64,000 nucleotides of DNA from Pseudomonas sp. MM213 (GCF_020423045.1 NZ_CP081943.1:6324001-6388000); one strand, 5' to 3'; numbered from the stretch's first letter, positions 24,392 to 33,644 are shown. Numbers and translations: made by a program. The notes: generated from the letters alone by a model not told the origin.

Positions 24392-24739
24392 CCTGTAGGA
24401 GCGAGGCTTGCCCGCGAAAAACGACCGGACAACGCGTTCATTCCGACAGTCCGCATTATCGTTGACGTCCATCGCCAGCAAGCCGGCTCCTACAATTTTG
24501 AATCGTGTGAACCCAATCCATTGTAGGAGCCGGCTTGCCGGCGAAAAGCGTCGGGGCAACGCGTTCATTCAGACAGCCCGCGTTATCGTTGACCTCCATC
24601 GCTGGCAAGCCAGCTCCTACAATTTTGAATCGTGTGAACCCAATCACCGTGTAGGAGCCGGCTTGCTGGCGATAGCGGTGGGTCAGGCAATGAGTGCGTG
24701 ACTGAACGGACGCCATCGCCAGCAAGCCAGCTCCTACAG
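24392..24739. repeat. Cluster of six REP elements with a 127-bp tandem unit
   Basis: Alternating-orientation REPs start near 24393, 24468, 24522, 24597, 24649 and 24713. The stretch from about 24436 recurs at about 24563, including the REP spacer TTTTGAATCGTGTGAACCCA, so part of the array has been tandemly duplicated. It lies between the inverted-repeat arms. Confidence 0.85.
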
Positions 24740-24847
24740 GGGGGCGGTGTACATATCCGGAATGAGTGAACGCAGCAGAGAAGGACAACGCGGACATCCA
24801 AAGAGCCAGGTCGGCTTTCAGGCCGCCTCGGCGGCTGTGGCGGTAGT

Positions 24848-25098
24848 CGCCCCCTCGAGAGGCCGAGTGGAGGTTCTGCGCAGTGGGCAACCCGGCATGG
24901 AGGCCGGGTTAGCCGCCCCCGGCCATGGATGGCCGATGGCGGCGGGCCCACGGAGCAGGACCGGAGCGAGGGAACCCTGAGCCTTGGCGAAGGGCCGAAC
25001 GAAAGGGGCAAGAGCGCTTGGTTACTTGGCGCTTTTCCAAGTAACTCGCCGTAAGGGCGAAACCAATAGCAGCCATTACCGCAGAAACGGATATGTAC
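24848..25098 (-). repeat. Right arm of the 251-bp inverted repeat
   Basis: Reverse complement of the left arm at 24069-24319; the 528-bp spacer contains the REP cluster. Its outer end, GGATATGTAC, runs straight into the AACCCC tract. Confidence 0.9.
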
Positions 25099-25160
25099 CC
25101 AACCCCAACCCCAACCCCAACCCCAACCCCAACCCCAACCCCAACCCCAACCCCAACCCC
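25098..25160 (+). repeat. Telomere-like (AACCCC)10 tract
   Basis: CCC followed by exactly ten AACCCC units. The minus strand reads (GGGGTT)10, the Tetrahymena-type telomere repeat and a strong potential G-quadruplex. It ends 232 bp before the recQ start. Confidence 0.95.
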
Positions 25161-25392
25161 ACCTGATCGCGGTGCAACATGAAATATCCCACGGACGTTA
25201 CATCGTGATCCTCTTCTAAGCGGCGCCCTTTGCAAGGAAGCCCTCGGGTATACTCCCGCGCTTTGTGATGCCCTGCTGGCGTCGCGGCTGAAATGTGAAG
25301 CGTCATGCAATGCGCACTTACGATTTGTCAGTGCAGCCTGCGTGGTTCTGAACCAGCCTTGCAGGGATGTTTCGGTGATTTTTGGAGTTTTT

Positions 25393-27519
25393 ATGCTCGA
25401 ACAGGCTCAACGCGTCCTCAAGGACATCTTCGGCTACGACAGTTTCCGTGGCCGTCAGGGTGCAATCATTGAGCGCGTGGCCAGTGGCGGCGACGCCCTG
25501 GTGCTGATGCCTACCGGTGGCGGTAAATCCCTGTGCTTCCAGGTGCCGGCGCTGCTGCGCGAAGGGCTGGCGGTGGTGGTGTCGCCGCTGATCGCGCTGA
25601 TGGACGACCAGGTCGCGACCCTCGAAGAATTGGGCGTCGCTGCCGCTGCGTTGAACTCCACGCTGAGCGCCGAGCAGCAGCGCGATCTCGCTGCGCGGAT
25701 CAAGCGCGGTGAAGTGAAGATGCTCTACCTCGCGCCGGAACGTCTGGTCCAGCCACGCATGCTGGCCTTCCTGCAAAGCCTTGAAATTGCCCTGTTCGCC
25801 ATCGACGAAGCCCACTGCGTGTCCCAATGGGGCCACGACTTCCGCCGCGAGTATCTGCAACTGGGCCAGTTGGCGGAACTGTTTCCCAATGTTCCACGCA
25901 TCGCCCTGACCGCGACGGCGGACAAGCGTACTCGCGAAGAAATCGTCGATCGTTTGCACTTGCAGGATGCCGAGCGCTTCCTCTCCAGTTTCGACCGCCC
26001 GAACATTTTTTACCGCATCGTGCCCAAGGAGCAGCCGCGCAAACAGTTGTTGGCGTTCCTCGCGGAGCGGCGCAGCGATGCCGGCATTGTCTACTGCCTG
26101 TCGCGCAAGAAAGTCGATGAAGTGGCGGTGTTCCTCAGCGAGCAGGGTTTCCCGGCGCTGCCGTACCACGCCGGCCTGCCCAACGAAACACGAGCGCTGC
26201 ACCAGAAGCGCTTCCTCAACGAGGAAGGCCTGATCATGGTTGCCACCGTGGCGTTCGGCATGGGCATCGACAAACCCAACGTACGTTTTGTTGCTCACCT
26301 CGATTTGCCGAAATCCCTTGAGGCTTACTATCAGGAAACCGGTCGCGGCGGCCGTGACGGTCTGCCGGCGGATGCCTGGATGGCTTACGGCCTGCAAGAC
26401 GTGGTGATGCTCAAGCAGATGTTGCAGAACTCCGAAGGTGACGAGCGCCACAAGCGTCTGGAGCATCACAAGCTTGATGCCATGCTCTCGCTCTGCGAAG
26501 AAACCCGCTGCCGTCGTCAAACCTTGCTGGCCTACTTCGACGAAGACATGCCCGAGCCGTGCGGTCACTGCGACAACTGCGTTGACGGCGTGCAGACCTG
26601 GGACGCTACCGAACCGGCCCGTCAGGCGCTCTCGGCGATTTATCGCACCGGCCAGCGTTATGGCGTCGGGCATCTGGTGGATGTGTTGCTGGGCAAGGAC
26701 AACGAAAAGGTCCGCAGCTTCGGCCATCAACACCTGTCGGTATACGGTGTCGGCAAGTCGATGGGCGAGAGTGAGTGGCGCTCCCTGTTTCGCCAATTGG
26801 TGGCGCGCGGTCTGGCCGACATCGATCTCGAAGGTTATGGCGGCCTGCGCCTGAGTGACACCTGCCGACCGCTGCTAAAGGGTGAAGTGACCCTGGAACT
26901 GCGTCGCGACCTCAAGCCGCAAACCACGGCGAAAAGCAGCAAGAGCCAGGCAAGCCAGCTGGTTCGCGGCGAAGAACGCGAACAGTGGGAAGCCTTGCGC
27001 GCCTTGCGCCGCAAGCTCGCCGAGGAGCATGGGGTGCCGCCGTACGTCATCTTCCCCGACTCGACCTTGCTGGAAATGCTCCGCAGCCAGCCGACCTCTC
27101 TATCGGAAATGGCCACGGTCAGCGGTGTCGGTGCGCGCAAACTGGAGCGTTACGGCGAGGCCTTCCTCGAAGTCCTCGGCGGTCAGGTCGAGGCACCAAA
27201 AGTGGTGGCCGACGTGCGCCACGAATTGATAACGCTCGCGCGGGCCGGCATGACGCCGCTGCAAATCGCCGGTCAGCTGCAATGTTCGGAAAAGAATGTC
27301 TACACCATGCTCGCCGAGGCCATTGGCAAGCAGCAGTTGTCGCTGGAACAGGCGCTGGATCTGCCCGAAGACTTGATGGGGGAAGTGCAGGACGCGTTCC
27401 TCGACGGCGAGGGTGAGTTGCCGCCGGTGGCGGAGATTGCTGCGCTGTTCGCCGGTCGTGTGCCGGAAGGTGTTTTGTACTGCGTACGTGCCGCACTGCA
27501 ATCGGAATTCGAGATCTGA
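25393..27519 (+). CDS. recQ: ATP-dependent DNA helicase RecQ
   Basis: A 708-aa 3'-5' helicase for recombination and repair. Walker A MPTGGGKS lies at about 39-46, the DEAH box ([14 protein letters not shown]) near 137, and the superfamily-2 arginine-finger motif [10 protein letters not shown] near 320. The zinc-binding cysteines are in [20 protein letters not shown] plus CDNC, followed by the winged helix and HRDC domain (about 530-610). A C-terminal helical region of about 100 residues follows. The ATG at 25393 has GGAG 6 bp upstream; an upstream in-frame start at 25342 lacks a ribosome site. Upstream lies the G-quadruplex-prone repeat, a known class of RecQ substrate. Confidence 0.96.
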   Translation: MLEQAQRVLKDIFGYDSFRGRQGAIIERVASGGDALVLMPTGGGKSLCFQVPALLREGLAVVVSPLIALMDDQVATLEELGVAAAALNSTLSAEQQRDLAARIKRGEVKMLYLAPERLVQPRMLAFLQSLEIALFAIDEAHCVSQWGHDFRREYLQLGQLAELFPNVPRIALTATADKRTREEIVDRLHLQDAERFLSSFDRPNIFYRIVPKEQPRKQLLAFLAERRSDAGIVYCLSRKKVDEVAVFLSEQGFPALPYHAGLPNETRALHQKRFLNEEGLIMVATVAFGMGIDKPNVRFVAHLDLPKSLEAYYQETGRGGRDGLPADAWMAYGLQDVVMLKQMLQNSEGDERHKRLEHHKLDAMLSLCEETRCRRQTLLAYFDEDMPEPCGHCDNCVDGVQTWDATEPARQALSAIYRTGQRYGVGHLVDVLLGKDNEKVRSFGHQHLSVYGVGKSMGESEWRSLFRQLVARGLADIDLEGYGGLRLSDTCRPLLKGEVTLELRRDLKPQTTAKSSKSQASQLVRGEEREQWEALRALRRKLAEEHGVPPYVIFPDSTLLEMLRSQPTSLSEMATVSGVGARKLERYGEAFLEVLGGQVEAPKVVADVRHELITLARAGMTPLQIAGQLQCSEKNVYTMLAEAIGKQQLSLEQALDLPEDLMGEVQDAFLDGEGELPPVAEIAALFAGRVPEGVLYCVRAALQSEFEI

Positions 27520-27603
27520 CGCTCAAATCCTGAAACGGTTGTATTGATGTAACGATTCAGTACAGAGCAAACCTTGCCTCAAGCCAAGGGTCATGCTTAG
27601 CTG

Positions 27604-27616
27604 ACTAATAATTAGT
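27604..27616. promoter_or_regulatory. Candidate MarR operator
   Basis: A perfect palindrome, ACTAAT-A-ATTAGT, 33 bp before the MarR gene start. Its size and place suit autorepression; binding is inferred. Confidence 0.5.
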
Positions 27617-27649
27617 TTTTCTCTATTTCAGTCTAACCATGAGTGTTTT

Positions 27650-28084
27650 ATGCCGTTAACCGATCAACACCGCTTTGGCATGCAACTGGCCCAGATGTCG
27701 CGCGGCTGGCGTGCCGAACTGGACCGCCGTCTGGCCGGCCTGGGTTTGTCTCAGGCGCGCTGGCTGGTGCTGCTGCACCTCGCGCGTTTTGACGACGCCC
27801 CGACCCAACGTGAATTGGCGCAAAGCGTCGGCGTCGAAGGGCCCACCCTGGCACGACTGCTCGACAGCCTGGAAAGCCAGGGCCTGGTTCAGCGCCAGGC
27901 AGTGCTCGAAGATCGCCGGGCAAAAAAAATCGTCCTCTGTGCACCGGCCCTTCCCCTGATCGAACAAATTGAAACCATTGCCACTCAACTGCGCCACGAG
28001 CTGTTCGACGGCGTCGATGAGGCGGATTTGAAGGTCTGCATGCGAGTCCACGGGCACATACTGGCCAACCTGGAAAAATCTTGA
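27650..28084 (+). CDS. MarR-family transcriptional regulator
   Basis: A 144-aa MarR regulator with the winged helix at about 45-100: PTQRELAQSVGVEGPTLARL followed by the wing VLEDRRAKKIVL. It probably binds DNA as a dimer and answers a small ligand that cannot be identified here. It lies downstream of recQ and upstream of a FimV-like gene; a similar order near PA3341 is recalled for P. aeruginosa. A palindrome at 27604-27616 overlaps its likely promoter and suggests self-control. The ATG at 27650 has only a weak ribosome site (GAG). Confidence 0.88.
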   Translation: MPLTDQHRFGMQLAQMSRGWRAELDRRLAGLGLSQARWLVLLHLARFDDAPTQRELAQSVGVEGPTLARLLDSLESQGLVQRQAVLEDRRAKKIVLCAPALPLIEQIETIATQLRHELFDGVDEADLKVCMRVHGHILANLEKS

Positions 28085-28212
28085 GGCATAAGCAAGCGCC
28101 GGCTTTTTGAGATACCCCGTTGGGCAGACTATAAAGAACTACCAGGCAATATCGTGTTCGTAACGGATGTGCGAACACGCACTGGTTGGTTCTGGTTATC
28201 TAAGGGATGCTC

Positions 28213-29901
28213 ATGCTTGAGAGTTGGCACGTTGTATTGCGGTGTTGCGCCAGGCTGCTGCTGGCCGGTGGGTTTGTCAGCTACTCGGCATTGGCGCCTG
28301 CACTGGGCCTGGGTGAGATCACCCTGCATTCGGCGCTCAATCAACCGTTGCGTGCCGACATCGCCCTGGTGGATGCCGTCGGTCTGGAGGAGGGCGAGCT
28401 GTCGGTCAGCCTGGCGACGGCAGACGAGTTCAGCCGTGCCGGTGTCGAACGGCTTTTCTTTCTCAATGACCTGAAGTTCACACCGATCCTGCGGGGCAAT
28501 CGCAGCCTGATCCGGGTGAGCTCCAACAAAGCGGTCAACGAACCCTTCCTGAATTTTCTCGTGCAACTGAACCAGCCGAACGGCCGTGTGCTGCGCGAGT
28601 ACACCGTGCTGATCGATCCTCCGGGAACGCCGGGCATTACTCCGGTCACTGACGAACCCGCCGCCAGTTCACCGAACTCTCCATTTCCGAGCGTTACACC
28701 CGCCGTTGCGCCTCCACCCGTAGCGAAGAAAACCGCCCAGGCGAAGGTTGAGCCGCCGGCCGCTGTACCGGTGATTGATCCTGTCGCAGAACAGCTGACT
28801 GCCAGCGTGCTGCAAAATCAGCAACTGCAAAAAACCGTCGATGAGTTGAATGCGAAGCTGCAGGCTCAAGACGAACAGATCGCCGGCCAAAAAAAACAGA
28901 TCACCGAATTGCAAACCCGCCTGGCGGAGGTCCAGCAAGCACCGCCGGTCACGCCGCAAGCCGTGGTGCCTGCCCCGGTCGTGGGACAAGAGCCGGAGGC
29001 GTTCAACTGGCCGCTGATTATCGGGTTGCTGGCGCTGCTGGGGCTGGTGCTGGGGCTGATTGTTCGTCGGCAACGACAGCAGATTCAGGCATTGCCCGAA
29101 GATCTCCCGGTTTTACCGTCACGGCATGAACCGGTGCTTGATCGAACCGTAGCGCCGGTTGTGAAGGCCGCCCCTGTGCATCACGAAGAAACGCCGTCCG
29201 GCGATGTGCTGGAGGGTGTGGGCATCTATCTGACGTATGGGCGTTTTTCCGAAGCGGCGGCATTGTTGCGAGATGCCCTGGTCAAGGAACCACAGCGCAC
29301 GGATCTGGCGGTGCAACTGCTGGAAGTCCTCGGTAAACAAGGGGATGTGCCAGCCTATGATGCGCAGGAGAGCAGCTTGCGAGACGCCGGGTTCGATTCC
29401 CGGCAACTTCAGGAAATCCGTGCCCGCTACCCGAAGCTGAACAGCGCGGTGCCCGAGGCTGCGACCAGCGTTATCACGACTCCGGTAAAAACCGAAGCAG
29501 CGCCGAGCGATGAGTTCCAGTTGAACCTGGAGGACCTGTCGATGGATTCGAGTTGGGACCTGGTCAGTCCATTCGAAAACCCTAAACCCTCGGACGAACC
29601 GCCCAAACCCGAAGAACCGACCCTGGGCGAGCCCGAGCTGGAATGGATCGCCGAACCGGACTCACAGTCTCTGGACGACGATTTTCTCAATGAATTCGCC
29701 GATGCAGGTCAGTCGCTTGAGCTTGTACCGCTGAAACAGGAACCGGTGGAACCGACCAACGCAGGCAAACTGGAACAGGCTCAGACCTGCATCGATGACG
29801 GCGATCTGGACAGCGCCATCGAGCTGCTGAACGAGTTGCTCAAGGACGGTGATGAGCCACTCAAACAGACTGCGCGGACCTTGTTGGCCGGCATCCGCTG
29901 A
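28213..29901 (+). CDS. FimV-like inner-membrane protein
   Basis: A 562-aa protein with FimV architecture: a signal-like N-terminus, a FimV N-terminal domain (LGEITLHSALNQPLRADIAL, then VSSNKAVNEPFLNFLVQL), a Pro-rich stretch, a coiled coil (about 195-245), one membrane helix near 265-285 (WPLIIGLLALLGLVLGLIV) and an acidic cytosolic tail. The tail ends with the FimV C-terminal helical motif (QAQTCIDDGDLDSAIELLNE). FimV proteins act in polar organisation and type IV pilus function. It is shorter than true FimV and lacks an obvious LysM motif, so it is a paralog. I prefer ATG 28213 (AAGGGA spaced 6-7 bp) to ATG 28207. Confidence 0.82.
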   Translation: MLESWHVVLRCCARLLLAGGFVSYSALAPALGLGEITLHSALNQPLRADIALVDAVGLEEGELSVSLATADEFSRAGVERLFFLNDLKFTPILRGNRSLIRVSSNKAVNEPFLNFLVQLNQPNGRVLREYTVLIDPPGTPGITPVTDEPAASSPNSPFPSVTPAVAPPPVAKKTAQAKVEPPAAVPVIDPVAEQLTASVLQNQQLQKTVDELNAKLQAQDEQIAGQKKQITELQTRLAEVQQAPPVTPQAVVPAPVVGQEPEAFNWPLIIGLLALLGLVLGLIVRRQRQQIQALPEDLPVLPSRHEPVLDRTVAPVVKAAPVHHEETPSGDVLEGVGIYLTYGRFSEAAALLRDALVKEPQRTDLAVQLLEVLGKQGDVPAYDAQESSLRDAGFDSRQLQEIRARYPKLNSAVPEAATSVITTPVKTEAAPSDEFQLNLEDLSMDSSWDLVSPFENPKPSDEPPKPEEPTLGEPELEWIAEPDSQSLDDDFLNEFADAGQSLELVPLKQEPVEPTNAGKLEQAQTCIDDGDLDSAIELLNELLKDGDEPLKQTARTLLAGIR

Positions 29902-29946
29902 CGCTCTATCATGGCGGTGCCCCTTGGCTCAGGAGTTTCGCCCGTC

Positions 29947-30234
29947 ATGACCGCGCATAAACCGGAAATCGTCATCACTTACTGCACGCAATGCCAATGG
30001 CTGTTGCGTGCGGCGTGGTTGGCGCAAGAACTGCTCAGTACCTTTGGCGACGATTTGGGCAAGGTGTCGCTGGTGCCTGGCACCGGTGGCGTGTTTCACA
30101 TTTTCTGTAACGATGTGCAGATCTGGGAGCGCAAGGCTGACGGCGGTTTTCCGGAGGCCAAGGTACTCAAGCAGCGGGTCCGCGATCAGATTGATCCGGA
30201 CCGCGACCTGGGCCACAACGACCGCACTCAGTGA
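29947..30234 (+). CDS. SelT/SelW/SelH (Rdx) family protein, Cys form
   Basis: A 95-aa thioredoxin-like protein of the Rdx/SelW family. The redox motif is CTQC near residues 15-18, where selenoprotein relatives carry CxxU; here both positions are Cys, so no selenocysteine insertion is needed. The family motif GTGGVFHIFCND follows, with WERKADGGFPEAKVLKQRVRD near the end. The start at 29947 has AGGAG about 11 bp upstream. Its stop overlaps the end of the convergent EamA gene by 7 bp. Confidence 0.87.
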   Translation: MTAHKPEIVITYCTQCQWLLRAAWLAQELLSTFGDDLGKVSLVPGTGGVFHIFCNDVQIWERKADGGFPEAKVLKQRVRDQIDPDRDLGHNDRTQ

Positions 30235-31121
30235 GACGCGGCTTCGGCAGCGACCACTTTCTTGCTTGAACCGCCGGAGAGCCTGCTGGACACGACAATC
30301 GCGACGATGATCAACGCGCCGCCGATCAGCATGCGCAGCGTCGGATTTTCATTGAACAACAACCACGCCATGGTGATGCCGTACACCGGCTCCAGCGCAA
30401 ATACCACGGCGGCGGTTCGTGCCTTGATCACCGCGAGGCTGGCGACGAACAGACTGTGGGCGACGCCGGTACAGAATACTCCCAGCAGGCCGATCCACAG
30501 CCAGTCAATGGTGCGCACTTCGCTCAGTTGCGGTGCCGCTACCGGCAGCAAACACAACGCGACCACTACGTTCTGACACAGCGCAGCCTGTACCGGCGGA
30601 ATTCGGCCGGAACTGGCGCGGTTGGTCAGCGACAGCAACGCGAACAGCAGGCCAGAACCTACCGCCCATAACAGGCCGGTGGTGGCGCCGCTGGCCAGAT
30701 CGAAGTCTGGCGTGACCAGCACCAGCCCAACACTCACCAGTACCACCAGCAGGATCTCGTTGGCGCGAATTCGCTCGCGGAAGATCAACCCTTCCAGGAT
30801 CACGGTGAACGCCGGGAAACTGGCGAAACCGAGGGTCGCGATCGCCACGCCCGCCACCTTTACCGCAATGAAGAAACTCACCCAGTGTCCGGCCAGCAAC
30901 AAACCGCTGAGCAGCAATCGGCGCCAGTCCACGGCGTCGAGTTTTTGCCAGCGGGTGTGGCTGGCGAACCGTGCGAAAAGGGCCAGGGCGAGCACGGCAA
31001 AGGCCGCACGACCGAAGACGATAACGGCGGGGGAGGCGGCGGCGAGTTTGCCGAACACGCCGGTCAGGCCAAACATCAATGCGCCGATATGCAGTGCGCC
31101 CAGGGCGGTACGGGGAGTCAT
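30228..31121 (-). CDS. EamA-family (DMT) transporter
   Basis: A 297-aa inner-membrane protein with ten helices arranged as two EamA repeats (first ALHIGALMFGLTGVFGKLAA, second GLLWAVGSGLLFALLSLTNR). Such proteins export metabolites or drugs; the substrate is unknown. It follows the AraC-type regulator gene on the same strand after a 78-bp gap and may be its target. The start is ATG 31121 after a GGATCG-like site. The gene overlaps the SelW-like gene tail to tail. Confidence 0.88.
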   Translation of the reverse strand: MTPRTALGALHIGALMFGLTGVFGKLAAASPAVIVFGRAAFAVLALALFARFASHTRWQKLDAVDWRRLLLSGLLLAGHWVSFFIAVKVAGVAIATLGFASFPAFTVILEGLIFRERIRANEILLVVLVSVGLVLVTPDFDLASGATTGLLWAVGSGLLFALLSLTNRASSGRIPPVQAALCQNVVVALCLLPVAAPQLSEVRTIDWLWIGLLGVFCTGVAHSLFVASLAVIKARTAAVVFALEPVYGITMAWLLFNENPTLRMLIGGALIIVAIVVSSRLSGGSSKKVVAAEAASH

Positions 31122-31199
31122 TGCGATCCTTGATAAACATAACCAACAGAGGTGCAGTCTAGAGGGCTGTCGGTATGCCTGTCTGTCGTCAGGCTCGCA

Positions 31200-31958
31200 T
31201 CATTTGTCGCCAGCCTCGCGCCGCAATTTGCCGGGTGAGACACCAAACTCCCGCAGCACCGCCGCTGAAAATGCACTTTGAGAGCTGTAGCCGACCCGAC
31301 TCGCAATCTCGCCAACGGGCAATGCTGAATCGCGCAACATACTCACGGCCATGTGCAAACGACGGCTGCGGATGTAGTCCATCGGCGTCTGCCCGCATTC
31401 AGCGACAAATCGCGCATGCAGCCGAGCGCTGGACAGCCCGGCAATGCGCGCCAGATCGGCCACTTGCAACGGATAGGCCGCGTATTGATCGATGTGCGCA
31501 TTCAATGCGGCGTACGGCAGGCGCCGACCGCCCACCCCTTCGCTTTTGGCGTTGTTGAGGCTGGCCAGCAACAGTACCGCGCCTTGTTGCGCGATCAGCG
31601 GGTCGCTGACCTGACTGCCCGCCAGCCAACTGACCAATTGGCTTTGCCCGGCATCCAGCGGCAGGCGCCCTGCGTTGTCGAGCAAGCGGCGGCTGGCATC
31701 GGCGTGCTCGCCAAGGGACTGAACCACCCATTGATCGCTCGGCACATCCAGCACCAGGCAGCGGCTGCCATTGGCGCTGCCGCACGCATGATGGAAGCCG
31801 GACGGGACGACCACGAAACTCTGCTGAACCACCTGGCTGCCATGCCCGTCGACTTCGAAATCCAGCGCACCCGACAACCCGAACACCAGTTGCGCGTGGT
31901 CGTGGCTGTGGACGATCAGGTCGTGAGTGTATTGGCGCAGCGTGAGGATCGGTCTCAT
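31200..31958 (-). CDS. AraC-family regulator (cupin sensor)
   Basis: A 252-aa AraC-type activator: an N-terminal cupin-like sensor (HDHAQLVFGLSGALDFEVDG) and a C-terminal double helix-turn-helix (LQVADLARIAGLSSARLHAR and LPVGEIASRVGYSSQSAFSA). The ATG at 31958 (MRPILTLRQY) follows GGGAG. The adjacent downstream EamA transporter gene on the same strand is the natural candidate target. The inducer is unknown. Confidence 0.88.
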   Translation of the reverse strand: MRPILTLRQYTHDLIVHSHDHAQLVFGLSGALDFEVDGHGSQVVQQSFVVVPSGFHHACGSANGSRCLVLDVPSDQWVVQSLGEHADASRRLLDNAGRLPLDAGQSQLVSWLAGSQVSDPLIAQQGAVLLLASLNNAKSEGVGGRRLPYAALNAHIDQYAAYPLQVADLARIAGLSSARLHARFVAECGQTPMDYIRSRRLHMAVSMLRDSALPVGEIASRVGYSSQSAFSAAVLREFGVSPGKLRREAGDK

Positions 31959-32093
31959 CGCAGGTCTCCCGATTAAGGCTGCCAGTCTACACCGAGGGCG
32001 TTCATGTGCGTTGTCACAGGACTGACTTGTCCCTGTCATGGGCAATTAACCCGACCGGCGCAAGCTTGCGCAAACAATCGCAGAGGGTTGCCC

Positions 32094-32909
32094 ATGACCA
32101 GCGCCGAGCTCGCCAAACCCAGTCGTAAGCAACGTGTGCGGACCTTGTGGATTTCCGATGTGCATCTGGGCACCCGGGATTGCCAGGCCGAGCACTTGTC
32201 GCAGTTTCTCAAGGGCTACCACGCGGACAAGATCTACCTGGTCGGCGACATCATCGATGGCTGGAAGCTGCGCGGCGGCATGTACTGGCCCCAGGCGCAC
32301 ACCAACGTGATCCGTCGTCTGTTGACCATGAGCAAGCGCGGCACCGAGGTGATTTATGTCACTGGCAACCACGACGAATTCCTGCGCCGTTACTCGAAGC
32401 TGATTCTGGGCAACATCCAGTTGGTGGATGAGGCCGTGCACGTGACCGCCGACGGCCGTCATTTGCTGGTGATCCACGGCGACCAGTTTGACGTGATTAC
32501 CCGCTATCACCGCTGGCTGGCGTTCCTCGGCGACTCGGCCTACGAATTCACCCTGACCCTCAACCGCTGGCTCAACCATTGGCGTGCCCGGTATGGCTAC
32601 GGTTACTGGTCACTGTCGGCGTACCTCAAGCACAAAGTGAAAACCGCGGTCAGCTTCATCAGCGACTTCGAAGAAGCCATCGCCCACGAATGCGTCAAAC
32701 GCGAGTTGCACGGCGTGGTGTGCGGGCACATTCACCATGCCGAGATTCGCAAGGTGGGCGAGGTGGATTACCTCAATTGCGGGGATTGGGTGGAGTCGTG
32801 TACGGCGCTGATCGAACATTGGGATGGTTCGATCGAGTTGTACCGGTTGGCGGATGCCCAGGCGCGGGAGGCGGAGTTGAAGGCCATCAAAATCGCGGAG
32901 CCCGCGTAG
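32094..32909 (+). CDS. Calcineurin-like phosphoesterase (LpxH-like)
   Basis: A 271-aa metallophosphoesterase related to UDP-2,3-diacylglucosamine hydrolases. All metal motifs are present: SDVHLGT (D22, H24), VGDIIDGW, GNHDE, HGDQFD and GHIHHAE. The sequence YWPQAHTNVIRRLLTMSKRG is typical of the LpxH2-like group common as extra copies in Pseudomonas, so it need not be the essential lipid A enzyme. The ATG at 32094 follows GAGGG. It is divergent from the AraC gene with a 135-bp gap. Confidence 0.84.
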   Translation: MTSAELAKPSRKQRVRTLWISDVHLGTRDCQAEHLSQFLKGYHADKIYLVGDIIDGWKLRGGMYWPQAHTNVIRRLLTMSKRGTEVIYVTGNHDEFLRRYSKLILGNIQLVDEAVHVTADGRHLLVIHGDQFDVITRYHRWLAFLGDSAYEFTLTLNRWLNHWRARYGYGYWSLSAYLKHKVKTAVSFISDFEEAIAHECVKRELHGVVCGHIHHAEIRKVGEVDYLNCGDWVESCTALIEHWDGSIELYRLADAQAREAELKAIKIAEPA

Positions 32910-32919
32910 GCCGGTCAGA

Positions 32920-32996
32920 CGCCTTCGCGGGCAAGCCTCGCTCCTACAGGGCCAGCGCCGCATTTGTAGGAGCGAGGCTTGCCCGCGAAGAGGCCA
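32920..32996. repeat. REP doublet (inverted pair)
   Basis: CTTCGCGGGCAAGCCTCGCT and its inverse AGCGAGGCTTGCCCGCGAAG, starting 11 bp after the phosphoesterase stop in the gap between convergent genes. Confidence 0.88.
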
Positions 32997-33016
32997 GGCC
33001 TGACACCGCAGATCTG

Positions 33017-33607
33017 TCAGGCCGGCGCGTGTTCTTCCATCGCCGCCCTGTAAATCGAGTTCTTCGGATGAGCAAACAACCGCTCCATCATCGGCTCGAA
33101 GAAGCTCAGCGGTAACGTTTCATACTCGGGATCAAACGCCGCCGCATCATACTTCGCGCAAAACTCGATGGTCGCCTGATACTGCGGATGCCCGCTGAAT
33201 TGCTCGCGTAAATGCCGGTCCATCCCCAAGTGATGGAAAAAGTAGTAACCCTGGAAAATCCCGTGTTTCTCCACCATCCACACATTCTCGGCGCTGACAA
33301 ATGGCTTGAGGATCGCCGCCGCGATGTCCGGGTGGTTGTAGGAGCCCAACGTGTCACCGATGTCGTGAAGCAGGGCGCACACCACGTACTCTTCGTCGCG
33401 GCCATCGCGCCAGGCGCGGCTGGCGGTTTGCAGGGAGTGGGTCAGGCGATCCACCGGGAACCCGCCAAAATCACCCTCCAGCAGTTTCAGGTGCGCCATG
33501 ATCCGTTGTGGTAATTGCCTCGCGTAGGCACTGAAGTCGGCGGCGATGATCGCCCAGTCTTCCTGCGTGCCGTCCTGCATGTGGGTGAAGCGGGCATTGG
33601 CATTCAT
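33017..33607 (-). CDS. HD-domain protein, phosphohydrolase or diiron-oxygenase like
   Basis: A 196-aa HD-fold protein. Visible metal-type residues are H57 (THSLQTA), H81-D82 (LLHDIGD), H92 (NHPD) and H115 (MVEKHG), with D154 possible. The spacing of H57 to HD (24 residues) and the paired later histidines recall PhnZ-type diiron oxygenases as much as nucleotide phosphohydrolases; I cannot decide between them. The C-terminal half (MERLFAHPKNSIYRAA) is not familiar. The start at 33607 is ATG. Neighbours give no pathway. Confidence 0.75.
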   Translation of the reverse strand: MNANARFTHMQDGTQEDWAIIAADFSAYARQLPQRIMAHLKLLEGDFGGFPVDRLTHSLQTASRAWRDGRDEEYVVCALLHDIGDTLGSYNHPDIAAAILKPFVSAENVWMVEKHGIFQGYYFFHHLGMDRHLREQFSGHPQYQATIEFCAKYDAAAFDPEYETLPLSFFEPMMERLFAHPKNSIYRAAMEEHAPA

Positions 33608-33644
33608 CGGCTAGTCTCTCTTTGCTTTTCTATAGCGGCTGCGC

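Larger units (their letters stand above)
23900..25392. other. 1.5-kb gene-free region packed with repeats
   Basis: No gene is supported here. It holds a degenerate REP near 24004-24045, a 251-bp inverted repeat pair, a cluster of REPs with a 127-bp tandem duplication, and a (AACCCC)10 tract. Several open frames exist but they read through these repeats in both directions. A TATACT at 25249-25254 could be a -10 box for recQ; no convincing -35 was found. Confidence 0.7.

Noticed and set aside
24392..24739. Possible CRISPR array
   Set aside because: The repeats alternate in orientation and belong to REP classes; there are no uniform direct repeats with unique spacers and no cas genes.
24182..25310. 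Several open frames of 60-145 codons in the repeat-rich region, including an (Asn-Pro)n protein
   Set aside because: They read through REPs, the inverted repeat and the AACCCC tract on both strands; translations such as repeated NP or GL come from the tandem repeat itself.
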